Below the pieces are notes generated by a model that ran no database searches, had not been told where the DNA came from, and saw only the letters and a list, made by a program, of their open reading frames with translations. From positions 1-20,828 of the forward strand of contig JBIOYQ010000122.1 in NCBI GenBank assembly GCA_044870295.1: DNA of 20,828 nucleotides, written 5' to 3'. Origin of the DNA: AC-52 sp044870295 (GTDB lineage: Bacteria; Actinomycetota; UBA4738). Both the position numbers and the translations under genes were made by a program. Below, piece by piece: positions 1-7,346 of this stretch. The first letter of the stretch is position 1; every line of letters starts with the position of its first letter.

Positions 1-773
1 AACACCGTGCACGCCACCCTGAGGAAGCCGGTCCCTGCGTCACGTTCCAGCTCCTCGACGACGACGGCCACGGAGTGGGGCACCTCCTCACGCGTGACGG
101 CGAGGGCCTTCTCCCGGATCACCTCGGCCACGCGCAGCTCGACCGTCTGATCCGTGATCGTCTCGGCCGGGAACAACGGTTCCCCCGCGGGCAGTGACGC
201 CACCAGAACGCCGCGAAGCTCCTCCACCCCCCGCCCGGTCCGCGCGGAGACCGGCACGATGTGATCGAACTCGGCCAGCGCGGCGGCGGCGGCCAGCTGG
301 GGGACCAGGCGAAGGTGGGCGACACGGTCGATCTTGTTCACGGCGCAAATCTTCGGCCCGCGATGCGGGGCGACCTGCCCCTCGGCCACGAAGCCGTCTC
401 CCCTGCCGACGCCCGCGACGGCGTCCACCACCTGCACCAGGACGTCGACGTCGGCGGCGGCGTCACCGACCCGGGCGTTGAGACGTTCGCCGAGCAGGGT
501 CCGCGGCTTGTGGAAGCCGGGGGTGTCGACGAACACGATCTGGTGATCGGCGGCGGTGACGACCCCGCGGATGGGGAACCGCGTCGTCTGTGGCTTGTCG
601 GTCACGATCGCCACCTTCTCGCCGACCAGGGCGTTGACCAGGCTGGACTTGCCCACGTTCGGCCTGCCGACCACGGCGACGATCCCCGCTCGAAACGTGA
701 CCTCGCCCGCTACCGGTCGCCCCCCAGGTCCTGGGGGCCGAACCCATCCGCCAGCAGGTCCCCCAGCCGCCAC
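1..773 (-). CDS. era: GTPase Era (C-terminus cut by window edge)
   Basis: Era is a GTPase that binds 16S rRNA and assists maturation of the 30S subunit. About 257 codons are visible; the end of the C-terminal KH domain lies beyond the left edge. The G1 loop GRPNVGKS, the G3 motif DTPG and the G4 motif NKID are all readable. They are followed by the Era-typical stretch AEVIREKALAVTREEVPHS that opens the KH domain. The start is uncertain. The only standard in-frame start near the P-loop is a GTG at 773-771. It overlaps the upstream cdd by 64 bases and puts the P-loop near residue 36, about 20 residues later than usual for Era. A nonstandard start closer to the P-loop (for example at 701) is possible. 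Era is the last visible gene of the hrcA-dnaJ cluster. Confidence 0.93.
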   Translation of the reverse strand, partial: MAAGGPAGGWVRPPGPGGRPVAGEVTFRAGIVAVVGRPNVGKSSLVNALVGEKVAIVTDKPQTTRFPIRGVVTAADHQIVFVDTPGFHKPRTLLGERLNARVGDAAADVDVLVQVVDAVAGVGRGDGFVAEGQVAPHRGPKICAVNKIDRVAHLRLVPQLAAAAALAEFDHIVPVSARTGRGVEELRGVLVASLPAGEPLFPAETITDQTVELRVAEVIREKALAVTREEVPHSVAVVVEELERDAGTGFLRVACTV

Positions 774-1135
774 TCCCTGCGAGTCCCATCGGGACTCTCG
801 GACACGACCACCATCGTGGGATTGAACTCGAACAGGAACTGACGGCAGGCGCCGCAGGGGGCGGCCGGCCTGGACGACCCCCCGACCACGGCGACGGCTT
901 CGATCCGGCGCACCCCGGCGGCCACTGCCGTGGCCGCGGCCACCCGCTCCGCGCAGATCGTGACCCCGTAGGACGCGTTCTCCACGTTCGCGCCCTCGAA
1001 GACGCGCCCGTCGTCGCTCAGCACCGCTGCGCCGACCAGGAAGCGGCTGTAGGGCGCGTAGGCGCGCTCCCGCGCGGACCGTGCCCTGGCCACCAGGTCG
1101 TCCAGCGTTCGGGGGTCGACGGTCTCCTCACCCAC
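710..1135 (-). CDS. cdd: Cytidine deaminase
   Basis: This 141-residue protein is the length of a homotetrameric zinc cytidine deaminase, which converts (deoxy)cytidine to (deoxy)uridine in pyrimidine salvage. The zinc site is visible as the CAE motif (catalytic Glu) near the middle and PCGACRQ further on. The GANVENASYG substrate-binding segment precedes them. The start is GTG at 1135-1133, and its first bases overlap the TGA stop of the upstream CNNM/CBS gene (1130-1128), so translational coupling is likely. A cdd gene between the CNNM/CBS gene and era is a known actinobacterial arrangement. The last 64 bases may overlap the beginning of era. Confidence 0.94.
   Translation of the reverse strand: MGEETVDPRTLDDLVARARSARERAYAPYSRFLVGAAVLSDDGRVFEGANVENASYGVTICAERVAAATAVAAGVRRIEAVAVVGGSSRPAAPCGACRQFLFEFNPTMVVVSESPDGTRREWRLGDLLADGFGPQDLGGDR
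781..797. repeat. Perfect 7-bp inverted repeat inside cdd, just upstream of the era GTG
   Basis: The bases GAGTCCC and GGGACTC flank a 3-base loop, giving a perfect 7-bp stem. On the minus-strand mRNA the hairpin ends 7 bases before the candidate era start at 773. It lies within cdd coding sequence (residues SPDGT), so it may be fortuitous. If real, it could modulate translation of era. Confidence 0.35.
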
Positions 1136-2399
1136 CCGGGGCCTCGACCTCCTCGGGATCGAGCCGGCGGATCAGCACCTTCGCGATGCGGCGCCCCTGG
1201 ACCTTCTCCGCGGTGAACTCGAGGTGATCGTACATCACGGTCGCGCCCTGCGTCGGGACCGCTCCGAGGAGCCCGTACATCAGGCCGCCGACCGTGTCCC
1301 ATTCGTCGTGGGGCAGCTCCACGTCCAGAAGCTCGTTGACGTCGTCGATCGACAGCCGGCCATTCACCCGATAGGTCCGCTCGTCGACCGGCTCGATCTG
1401 CGGCTCCTCGCGGTCATACTCGTCCGCGATCTCGCCCACCAGCTCCTCCAGTAGGTCCTCGATGGTCACCAGCCCCGCCACGGAGCCGTACTCGTCGGTG
1501 ACCACGGCGATGTGGACGCGCTTCTGCTGCATCTCGCGGAGGAGGTCGGCGATCTTCTTCGTCTCGGGGACGAAGTACGGCTCCCGCATGATCTTCTCCA
1601 GGGGCACGTCGGCCTTGCCCGCGTGGAGATGGCGGAGCAGATCCTTCGCGTACACGATGCCGGCGATCTCGTCCAGGTTCTCCCGATAGACGGGGATGCG
1701 CGAGTACCCGTGGCGCAGGACCAGATCCAGCACGTCCCGCATGGAGCTGTCCACCGGGGCGGACACGAGGTCGGGCCGCGGCACCATGACCTCGCGCACC
1801 AGGGTGTCGCCGAACTCGAAGATCGAGTGGATCAGCTCCTTCTCCTCCTCCTCGATGACCTCCTCCTCCGAGGCCACCTCGGCCATCGCCTTGATCTCCT
1901 GCTCGGTGACGAAGGGGCCCTGCGGCAGTCCCTTGCCGGGGATGATCACGTTGGCGAACCTGATCAGGAATTTCGCGATCGGCCCGATAACCCGGGCCAG
2001 GGCCGTCGCCATGGGCGCCAGGAGCAGGGCGGCTCGGTCGGTTCGTTGCACCGCCCACGTCTTCGGGGTGACCTCCGCGAAGACGAACAGCAGGATGGTC
2101 ATCACGACGGTGGCCACGATCTCGCCGACCTGGTGGAGGTGACGGACGGCCACCACCGTGGCCAGGGTGGTGCCTCCCAGCTGGACCAGCAGGAGCACCA
2201 ACAGGATCCCGTTCAGGTAGGGAGCCGGGTTCTCGGCGATCCGGACCAGGGCTCGCGCTCCTCGCCCGCCCTCCTCGGCCAGCCGCATGGCCCGGATGCG
2301 GCCGATCCGGGTGATCGCCGTCTCCGTGGCCGCCAGGACCGCGGCCACGACGATGAGCACCGCCACGATGGCCAGCTCGGTCCAGTCCAGCGCCGTCAT
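1128..2399 (-). CDS. CNNM/CorC-HlyC family membrane protein with CBS pair
   Basis: This 423-residue protein has the full CNNM-CBS-CorC_HlyC architecture. An N-terminal DUF21 transmembrane domain spans about residues 8-150, with the conserved segments ATETA and FAEVTPKT. Two CBS domains follow at about 205-260 (starting MVPRPD) and 270-325 (with [19 protein letters not shown]). A CorC/HlyC transporter-associated domain occupies about 340-415. Members of this family are linked to magnesium or cobalt efflux; the exact substrate here is not shown by sequence. The ATG at 2399-2397 is chosen because it overlaps the ybeY stop as ATGA. An in-frame start 39 bases upstream (2438) would lie inside ybeY and add only a nonconserved tail. 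The family is regularly found between ybeY and era in Actinomycetota. Confidence 0.94.
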   Translation of the reverse strand: MTALDWTELAIVAVLIVVAAVLAATETAITRIGRIRAMRLAEEGGRGARALVRIAENPAPYLNGILLVLLLVQLGGTTLATVVAVRHLHQVGEIVATVVMTILLFVFAEVTPKTWAVQRTDRAALLLAPMATALARVIGPIAKFLIRFANVIIPGKGLPQGPFVTEQEIKAMAEVASEEEVIEEEEKELIHSIFEFGDTLVREVMVPRPDLVSAPVDSSMRDVLDLVLRHGYSRIPVYRENLDEIAGIVYAKDLLRHLHAGKADVPLEKIMREPYFVPETKKIADLLREMQQKRVHIAVVTDEYGSVAGLVTIEDLLEELVGEIADEYDREEPQIEPVDERTYRVNGRLSIDDVNELLDVELPHDEWDTVGGLMYGLLGAVPTQGATVMYDHLEFTAEKVQGRRIAKVLIRRLDPEEVEAPGG

Positions 2400-2836
2400 T
2401 CCGCCCGCACCCCGCTGTATCGGGTCTGCAACGCCCACATCTCGACGCGCTCCTGCTCCTCCTCATGGTCGTAGCCGAGCAGGTGGAGCACCCCATGCAC
2501 GACCAGGAGGCGAAGCTCGGCGGCCGGATCGTCCGGGTGGTTCGCCGTCGCCACCTCCGGGCACACGACGACGTCGCCGATCAACCCGTCCTCTCCCATG
2601 GGGAACGACAGGACGTCGGTCGGTCCATCCTCGCCCATGAACCGCCGGTGCAGGTCCTCCATCTCGGCGGCGGACACGAAGGACAGGGAGAGCTCACCGT
2701 CGGTGATGCCCTCTCCGGCAAGCGCTTCGTGGGCCAATGTGGCCAGGCCGTCGGCGTCGACCGGTGAGGGTTGACGATCGGACACCAGCACGCGTGGACC
2801 CTCGGGCGAAGGATCAGAGTCGGTTGGGCCGTCCAT
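2396..2836 (-). CDS. ybeY: Endoribonuclease YbeY
   Basis: YbeY is a single-strand-specific metal-dependent RNase involved in 16S rRNA 3'-end processing and late 70S ribosome quality control. The diagnostic zinc motif [11 protein letters not shown] is at residues 114-124 (H114, H118, H124), and the preceding TDVLSFP block is at 73-79. At 146 residues it is of normal length. It starts at ATG 2836-2834, 15 bases after the phoH stop, and its TGA overlaps the ATG of the next gene. The phoH-ybeY pairing is widely conserved. About 20 N-terminal residues are variable and Pro/Asp-rich. Confidence 0.95.
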   Translation of the reverse strand: MDGPTDSDPSPEGPRVLVSDRQPSPVDADGLATLAHEALAGEGITDGELSLSFVSAAEMEDLHRRFMGEDGPTDVLSFPMGEDGLIGDVVVCPEVATANHPDDPAAELRLLVVHGVLHLLGYDHEEEQERVEMWALQTRYSGVRAE

Positions 2837-2851
2837 GGCGGCGGGGAGCGG

Positions 2852-3886
2852 TCACCGCTCCGGTCCCTGATCACCCCTTCGCGAACCGCGGCCCGTCCGG
2901 CCCGACCCCGTTCCCGTCCGCTGCGACCGCTCGCCGTGCGTCCGGTAGGCCTCCACTATGTCCTGCACGATGCGGTGCCTCACCACGTCCCGGGCGCCCA
3001 GGTGGATGAACCCCAGGCCCTCGATCCCCGACAGGATCTCCTCTACCACGACCAGGCCCGACCTGGTCCCGGTCGGGAGGTCGATCTGGGTGACGTCGCC
3101 GTTGACCACCACCTTCGAACCGAACCCCAGACGGGTCAGGAACATCTTCATCTGCTCGGGCGTCGTGTTCTGGGCTTCGTCGAGGATGATGAAGGAGTCG
3201 TTCAGCGTCCGGCCCCGCATGTAGGCGATGGGCGCCACCTCGATCGTTCCCCGTTCCACCAGTCGTTGGAACGCCTCCGCGTCCATCATCTCGTACAGGG
3301 CGTCGTACAAGGGCTTCAGATACGGGTCGATCTTCTCGTACAGGGTGCCGGGGAGGAAGCCCAGGCGTTCGCCGGCCTCCACCGCGGGTCGGGTGAGGAT
3401 GATCCGAGTGACGTCCCGGTCCTGCAGCGCCTTCACCGCCGTCGCCACCGCCAGATAGGTCTTGCCGGTGCCCGCCGGGCCGATGGCGAAGGTAACTGTG
3501 TTCGTGCGGATGGCGTCCACGTAACGCTTCTGCCCCAGCGTCTTCGGGGCGATGGAACGTCCGCGGGTGCTGAGCAGCACGTCCCCCAGGACCTCGGTCG
3601 GACGGACGTGATCCTCCTTGATCATGTCGATGGTCCTGCCCAGCGAGTCGGTGGTGAGGGTCTGCCCCCGGGACAGCAGGGCCAGGAGCTCCTCGAACAG
3701 CAACGCCACCTTCTCGGCCTCCTGCTCGTCGCCGGTGATGGTGATCTCGTTGCCCCGGACGAGGATCTGCGTCTGGAAGGCCGATTCGATGACGCGCAAG
3801 AGCTCGTCCCGCTGGCCGACCAGGGCGACCATGGGCTGATCCCCCGGGACGAGGATCTTGACCTGGGCCGTGCGGGTGGCGGACAT
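2852..3886 (-). CDS. phoH: PhoH-like P-loop ATPase
   Basis: This 344-residue protein of the PhoH family is a cytoplasmic ATPase related to the helicase superfamily and often linked functionally with YbeY in RNA metabolism. Walker A is GPAGTGKT at residues 136-143 and Walker B is ILDEAQN at about 234-240. Downstream are the family motifs NGDVTQIDLP and RDVVRHRIVQ. An N-terminal segment of about 110 residues (QTQILVRGNEITI and following) matches the usual PhoH N-terminal region. The start ATG 3886-3884 is preferred over an upstream in-frame start at 4003, which would overlap the HIT gene and add low-complexity sequence. The C-terminal tail is rich in Arg, Gly and Thr. Confidence 0.94.
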   Translation of the reverse strand: MSATRTAQVKILVPGDQPMVALVGQRDELLRVIESAFQTQILVRGNEITITGDEQEAEKVALLFEELLALLSRGQTLTTDSLGRTIDMIKEDHVRPTEVLGDVLLSTRGRSIAPKTLGQKRYVDAIRTNTVTFAIGPAGTGKTYLAVATAVKALQDRDVTRIILTRPAVEAGERLGFLPGTLYEKIDPYLKPLYDALYEMMDAEAFQRLVERGTIEVAPIAYMRGRTLNDSFIILDEAQNTTPEQMKMFLTRLGFGSKVVVNGDVTQIDLPTGTRSGLVVVEEILSGIEGLGFIHLGARDVVRHRIVQDIVEAYRTHGERSQRTGTGSGRTGRGSRRGDQGPER

Positions 3887-3917
3887 CAACCGGCCCGGAC
3901 GAGCGACACGGGAGCCG

Positions 3918-4280
3918 TCACCCCGGCGGCCAGCCCATGGGGCGGCCACCCAGGAGATGGAAGTGGAGGTGCGGCACCGACTGGCCGGCGTCGGGCCCGA
4001 CATTGGTCACCACGCGCCACCCGGAGGCGTCCACGCCTTCCGCCTTCGCCAGGTGAGCAGCCGTCTGAAGGATCTCCGCCAGCAGATCGGCGTTGGCATC
4101 CGACAGGCTCGCCGCCGACGGGATGTGCTCCACGGGGATCACCAGGATGTGGGTCGGGGCCTTCGGATTCGCATCGCGGAAGGCCACCACATGCTCTGTC
4201 GCGTGCACGACCTCGGCCGGAACATCCTTCGCGGCGATCCGGCAGAAGATGCAGTCGCTGGCCTGGCCCTCCTTGGTCAT
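3918..4280 (-). CDS. HIT family nucleotide hydrolase/transferase
   Basis: This is a 120-residue histidine-triad protein of the HINT branch. The triad is HLHFH at residues 104-108, followed by LLGGRPMGWPPG, the typical C-terminus of bacterial HINT proteins. An N-terminal CIFC pair (C10, C13) may bind zinc. HINT enzymes hydrolyse purine nucleoside phosphoramidates such as adenylylated lysine; the physiological substrate here is unknown. The ATG at 4280-4278 lies 11 bases after the rsmE stop, with GGACGGAG immediately before it. The gene lies between rsmE and phoH, an order also found in other Actinomycetota. Confidence 0.93.
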   Translation of the reverse strand: MTKEGQASDCIFCRIAAKDVPAEVVHATEHVVAFRDANPKAPTHILVIPVEHIPSAASLSDANADLLAEILQTAAHLAKAEGVDASGWRVVTNVGPDAGQSVPHLHFHLLGGRPMGWPPG

Positions 4281-4291
4281 CTCCGTCCAAT

Positions 4292-5020
4292 CTAGCCGAG
4301 CCGCCCATACCGGGCCAACACGATGGCCGCGCCGGCCACGGCGGCCGTCTCGGTCCGGAGGATGGACGGTCCGAGCGAGGCCACGCACATGCCCGCGTCG
4401 CGCGCCACCCCCACTTCCCCCTCAGAGAAGCCGCCCTCCGGGCCGACCAGCACGTGGACCGTGGCGGGGGGAACCGCCGGGAGCATGGGCGTGAGCCGCT
4501 CGGACGTCCCCTCGTGCAGCAGCACACGGAATGACACCGACCACGAGGCGGCCTCCCGGAGGCTGCTCCACCGCCCTACGGCCGTGACCACGGGCTGCGA
4601 GGATTGCATGGCAGCCTCGCGCGCAACCGTCCGCAGTCGGTCCACCGCCGGCTCGCTGGGAAACCGTATGGAGCGCTCCGTCTCCATCAACCAGACCTCG
4701 CCGACCCCCACCTCGGCGAGCTTCTGGACCGCCCACGACAAGCGGTCGCCCTTGGGCGGAGCCAGGCTCACCACCACCTCGGGACGACGAGGGAGATCGG
4801 CAAGCCACGCCTCGTCCAGCTCGATGACCGCGAGCCCACCGTCCGCTCCGGCGATCCGTCCTCGACCCATCCATGACCGCCCGTTCGACACGGTCACGGG
4901 TTCTCCCACCCTCAGTCGTCTCGCCCTCAGCGCGTGGACCGAGTCCGCGGACGACAGGTGGATCCGGTCGCCCGGCCCAAGTCGCTCGCGGTGCTCGACG
5001 AAGAAATGCGGAGAGGTCAC
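4292..5020 (-). CDS. rsmE: 16S rRNA m3U1498 methyltransferase RsmE
   Basis: This 242-residue SPOUT-class methyltransferase is predicted to methylate N3 of U1498 in 16S rRNA using S-adenosylmethionine. The knot-forming motifs are clear: LVGPEGGFSEGE at about 191-202 and LGPSILRTETA at 216-226. An N-terminal PUA-like region includes HALRARRLRVGE at about 29-40. In the segment AREAAMQSSQP (residues 133-143) the usual Arg after the QS/QC position is a Gln, a small deviation. The start is GTG 5020-5018, 14 bases downstream of the dnaJ stop. Coupling of dnaJ with rsmE is common in Actinomycetota and Firmicutes. Confidence 0.94.
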   Translation of the reverse strand: MTSPHFFVEHRERLGPGDRIHLSSADSVHALRARRLRVGEPVTVSNGRSWMGRGRIAGADGGLAVIELDEAWLADLPRRPEVVVSLAPPKGDRLSWAVQKLAEVGVGEVWLMETERSIRFPSEPAVDRLRTVAREAAMQSSQPVVTAVGRWSSLREAASWSVSFRVLLHEGTSERLTPMLPAVPPATVHVLVGPEGGFSEGEVGVARDAGMCVASLGPSILRTETAAVAGAAIVLARYGRLG

Positions 5021-5034
5021 GGATCAGCGCGGCC

Positions 5035-6159
5035 TCACGAATCGTGCCGCTTTCGGAGCCCGGCCTGCCGCCTCTGGCCCTTCCGCGAGGGTTCGCCGCG
5101 AAGCTCGGCAAGGCGCTCGATCAGCGCCCGTTCCTCCTTGGTCAGATCGCGTGGCGTCTCGACGGTGATCGTCACGAAGAGGTCGCCGCGGGCCCGGCGC
5201 CCGATGTGGGGGATCCCCCGGCTTCGCAACTTGACGACGGTCCCGGACTGCGTGCCGGGATCGATCCGAAGGTGTTCGCCCTCGCCGTCGAGGGTGGGGA
5301 TGAGCAGGTCGGCCCCCAGCACCGCCTGGGTCATGGAGATGGGCAACTCGCAGGCAAGGTCCTGGCCGCGACGCTCGAAGACGGGGTGTGGCTTGACGCG
5401 GAGTGAGACGTAGAGGTCCCCGGGCACCGCCCCGAACCGCCCGTCCTGTCCCCCGTCGGGCACGCGCAGCTCCATGCCGTCGGCCACACCGGCCGGGACC
5501 TCGACCGTGAAGGACTGCTCCTTCGCCACCCGGCTCTCACCGTCGCACGTCCCGCAGGGAGCGGCGATCTCTTCGCCGGTGCCCTCGCACGTGGTGCACG
5601 GCCGCGCCGTCATGACGGTGCCGAACACGCTGCGGGCCACGTCCTGGATCTCGCCCGAGCCCCCGCACCGGCCGCACCGTGACGGGTGCGTGCCGGGCTC
5701 GCATCCGCTGCCGTTGCAGCGCTCGCACCGGACCAGGGTCTCCACGACGACGTCGCGCTTCACCCCGAACACCGCCTCCTCGAAGGTGAGCGACATCGGC
5801 ACGAACAGGTCGTCGCCTCGCCTGGTCCTGCTTCGTCGTCGTGACCGAGGACGCCGGCCGCCTCCGAACCCGCCCCCGAAGAAGACGTCGAAGATGTCCC
5901 CCATGTCCCCGAACGGGAACACGCCCCCGGCCGCTCCTCCGCCCGCGCCGAACAGGTCGTACTGGCGGCGCCGGATCGGATCCTTCAGCGTCTCGTACGC
6001 CGCGTTGATCTCCTTGAACCGAGCCTCCGCGTCGGGGTCCTTGCTCACGTCCGGGTGGTACTCGCGGGCGAGCCTGCGATAGGCCCGTTTGATCTCTTCC
6101 TCGGAGGCGTCGGGGCGAATGCCGAGCAGCGAGTACAGGTCCGGGAGCTGCTGCGCCAT
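5035..6159 (-). CDS. dnaJ: Chaperone DnaJ
   Basis: This is a full type I (A-class) DnaJ of 374 residues, the Hsp40 co-chaperone that stimulates DnaK ATPase activity. It has a J domain (residues 7-70) with HPD at 35-37. A short Gly/Phe-rich linker (71-100) is followed by an Arg-rich patch (102-114). The zinc-binding domain then has four cysteine motifs at 145-152, 162-169, 188-195 and 202-209. The first three fit CxxCxGxG; the fourth reads CGTCDGES, so the final Gly is Ser. The substrate-binding C-terminal domains follow. The start ATG 6159-6157 shares one base with the hrcA stop (TGATG), indicating tight coupling. Its position after hrcA matches the actinobacterial dnaJ2 locus, not the dnaK-grpE-dnaJ locus. 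Confidence 0.96.
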   Translation of the reverse strand: MAQQLPDLYSLLGIRPDASEEEIKRAYRRLAREYHPDVSKDPDAEARFKEINAAYETLKDPIRRRQYDLFGAGGGAAGGVFPFGDMGDIFDVFFGGGFGGGRRPRSRRRSRTRRGDDLFVPMSLTFEEAVFGVKRDVVVETLVRCERCNGSGCEPGTHPSRCGRCGGSGEIQDVARSVFGTVMTARPCTTCEGTGEEIAAPCGTCDGESRVAKEQSFTVEVPAGVADGMELRVPDGGQDGRFGAVPGDLYVSLRVKPHPVFERRGQDLACELPISMTQAVLGADLLIPTLDGEGEHLRIDPGTQSGTVVKLRSRGIPHIGRRARGDLFVTITVETPRDLTKEERALIERLAELRGEPSRKGQRRQAGLRKRHDS

Positions 6160-7199
6160 CAGTGACCCAATGCCTCGACCACGGCAGACAGCCTGTCGGC
6201 CACCGCCCGCACCGCGGACATGGCACTCGCGTAGTCCATGCGCAGTGGCCCGACCACCCCGATGGTCCCCGTGGCCCCGGCCGCCGCGAACGGCGCCACC
6301 ACCAGGCTCGTCTGCCACATCTCCGGAACGACGTTCTCTCTCCCGATGGTGACGCTGATGGACGGCGTCACCGCGGCGTCCCGAAGAAGGCGAAGAACGG
6401 CGGACTCGTGCTCGAGGGTGTCGTAGATCTGCCGCAGCGTCTCCCTCGTCGAGAACACGTCCTCGGCCGCGATGTTGGCGACGCCTCCGAGGAAGATGTG
6501 GCCTTCTTCGGCCTCCTCCTCGATGGAGCGAAGCGCGTCGGTGATCCTGGTGAACACGGTTCGCTCACGCTCGTTCGCGCCGTCGGCGCGCTTGGTCGCC
6601 ACCCCTTCCGCCTCCGAGAGCGTCCGCGCCGCGAACGCTTCGGTGATCGCCCGCGACAGCCCTTCGACGTCGTCGTCGGTGGTGTCGGGCGGCAGGTCGA
6701 TCAGTCGCTTCTCGACGTGGCCGGTGTCGAACACCAGCAGCAGCAGCGAGGCCGTGCCCAGCCGGATCAGCTCGGCCCGCGCGATGGCCGCCTCCCGCTG
6801 GCTGGGGGCCATGGCCAGCGAGGCGTAGCGGGTCAGCCGGGACAGCAGCTGCGTGGTGCCCCTGAGGATGGCGTCGACGTCGGACAGCGCCTGGTCGAAG
6901 AAGTGGACGATCGCCCGGCGCTCGGTCTCCCGCAGCTTCGGCCGTGACGGGAGGAGGTCCACGTAGTAGCGGTAGGCCAGGTCGGTGGGCACGCGGCCGG
7001 CGGAGGGATGGGGCTGGCTCAGGAACCCCAGCTCCTCCAGGGAAGAGAGCTCGTTCCGGATGGTGGCGGTGCTCACGCGCATGCCGGCGGCGGCCTGCAG
7101 CGCTTCGCTGCCCACCGGTTCGCCGGTCCTGATGTACAGGCCAACCAGGGCACGAAGAAGCTCGGCCTTCCGATGGGTCAGTTCTCTGGCCTCTGCCAT
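6159..7199 (-). CDS. hrcA: Heat-inducible transcription repressor HrcA
   Basis: HrcA represses heat-shock genes by binding CIRCE operators and depends on GroEL for folding. The 346-residue product has an N-terminal winged helix (YIRTGEPVGS, then VSTATIRNELSSLEELGFL at about 42-60). The hallmark PSAGRVPTDLAYRYYVD follows at 65-81, and the C-terminal GAF-like dimerisation region ends with IGVVGPLRMDYASAMSAVRAV. I chose ATG 7199 because AGGTG lies 4 bases upstream and the product then begins with a typical HrcA N-terminus. An in-frame ATG at 7214 is the alternative and adds five residues. The CIRCE element directly upstream implies autoregulation. The gene heads the cluster that ends with era. 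Confidence 0.96.
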   Translation of the reverse strand: MAEARELTHRKAELLRALVGLYIRTGEPVGSEALQAAAGMRVSTATIRNELSSLEELGFLSQPHPSAGRVPTDLAYRYYVDLLPSRPKLRETERRAIVHFFDQALSDVDAILRGTTQLLSRLTRYASLAMAPSQREAAIARAELIRLGTASLLLLVFDTGHVEKRLIDLPPDTTDDDVEGLSRAITEAFAARTLSEAEGVATKRADGANERERTVFTRITDALRSIEEEAEEGHIFLGGVANIAAEDVFSTRETLRQIYDTLEHESAVLRLLRDAAVTPSISVTIGRENVVPEMWQTSLVVAPFAAAGATGTIGVVGPLRMDYASAMSAVRAVADRLSAVVEALGH

Positions 7200-7214
7200 G
7201 TCGCACCTATACAT

Positions 7215-7241
7215 TTAGCACTCGAAGGGCCAGACTGCTAG
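7215..7241 (-). promoter_or_regulatory. CIRCE operator (HrcA binding site)
   Basis: The left arm TTAGCACTC (7215-7223) is a perfect match to the CIRCE consensus. A 9-base spacer follows, then the right arm GACTGCTAG (7233-7241), which matches 7 of 9 positions of GAGTGCTAA. Arm length, spacer length and position 16 bases ahead of the hrcA ATG all fit a HrcA operator controlling the hrcA-dnaJ operon. I could not identify a convincing -10/-35 pair around it. Confidence 0.87.
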
Positions 7242-7294
7242 CGGTTCGGGCGCCACCGCACAGACCGGCCGGTCGGAGTGCCTGGCCCGGGCGG

Positions 7295-7323
7295 TCAACC
7301 CATGGCACCCTGAATCGCGTCTA
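7295..7323 (+). promoter_or_regulatory. Candidate ECF-type promoter for the sigma gene
   Basis: TCAACC (7295-7300) and CGTCTA (7318-7323) are separated by 17 bases. This resembles the AAC ... CGTC layout of many actinobacterial ECF promoters. Transcription would begin near 7330, giving a short leader that just includes the GGAGG ribosome-binding site at 7336. It would fit autoregulation by the adjacent sigma factor, but two short matches in one intergenic region are weak evidence. Confidence 0.33.
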
Positions 7324-7335
7324 CGGGTGCGTCGT

Positions 7336-7340
7336 GGAGG
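7336..7340 (+). promoter_or_regulatory. Shine-Dalgarno GGAGG ahead of a CTG start
   Basis: GGAGG lies 6 bases before CTG 7347, the position where sigma-region-2 homology begins. No ATG, GTG or TTG occurs in that frame between the upstream stop (7311) and 7407. A GTG at 7342 is only one base after the GGAGG and in a different frame. The site therefore argues for a CTG start. Confidence 0.5.
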
Positions 7341-7346
7341 CGTGAC

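Noticed and set aside
1512..2474. 320-codon open frame on the plus strand
   Set aside because: It is antisense to the CNNM/CBS gene, with His/Asp/Gln-rich low-complexity translation typical of shadow frames.
2771..4534. 587-codon open frame on the plus strand
   Set aside because: It lies opposite ybeY, phoH, HIT and rsmE, has low-complexity Arg/Pro/Gly-rich composition, and no recognisable domain. Long antisense frames are expected at this GC content.
7293..7298. TTGACC on the minus strand as a -35 for hrcA
   Set aside because: No -10-like hexamer occurs 16-18 bases downstream, so it is not supported as a promoter.
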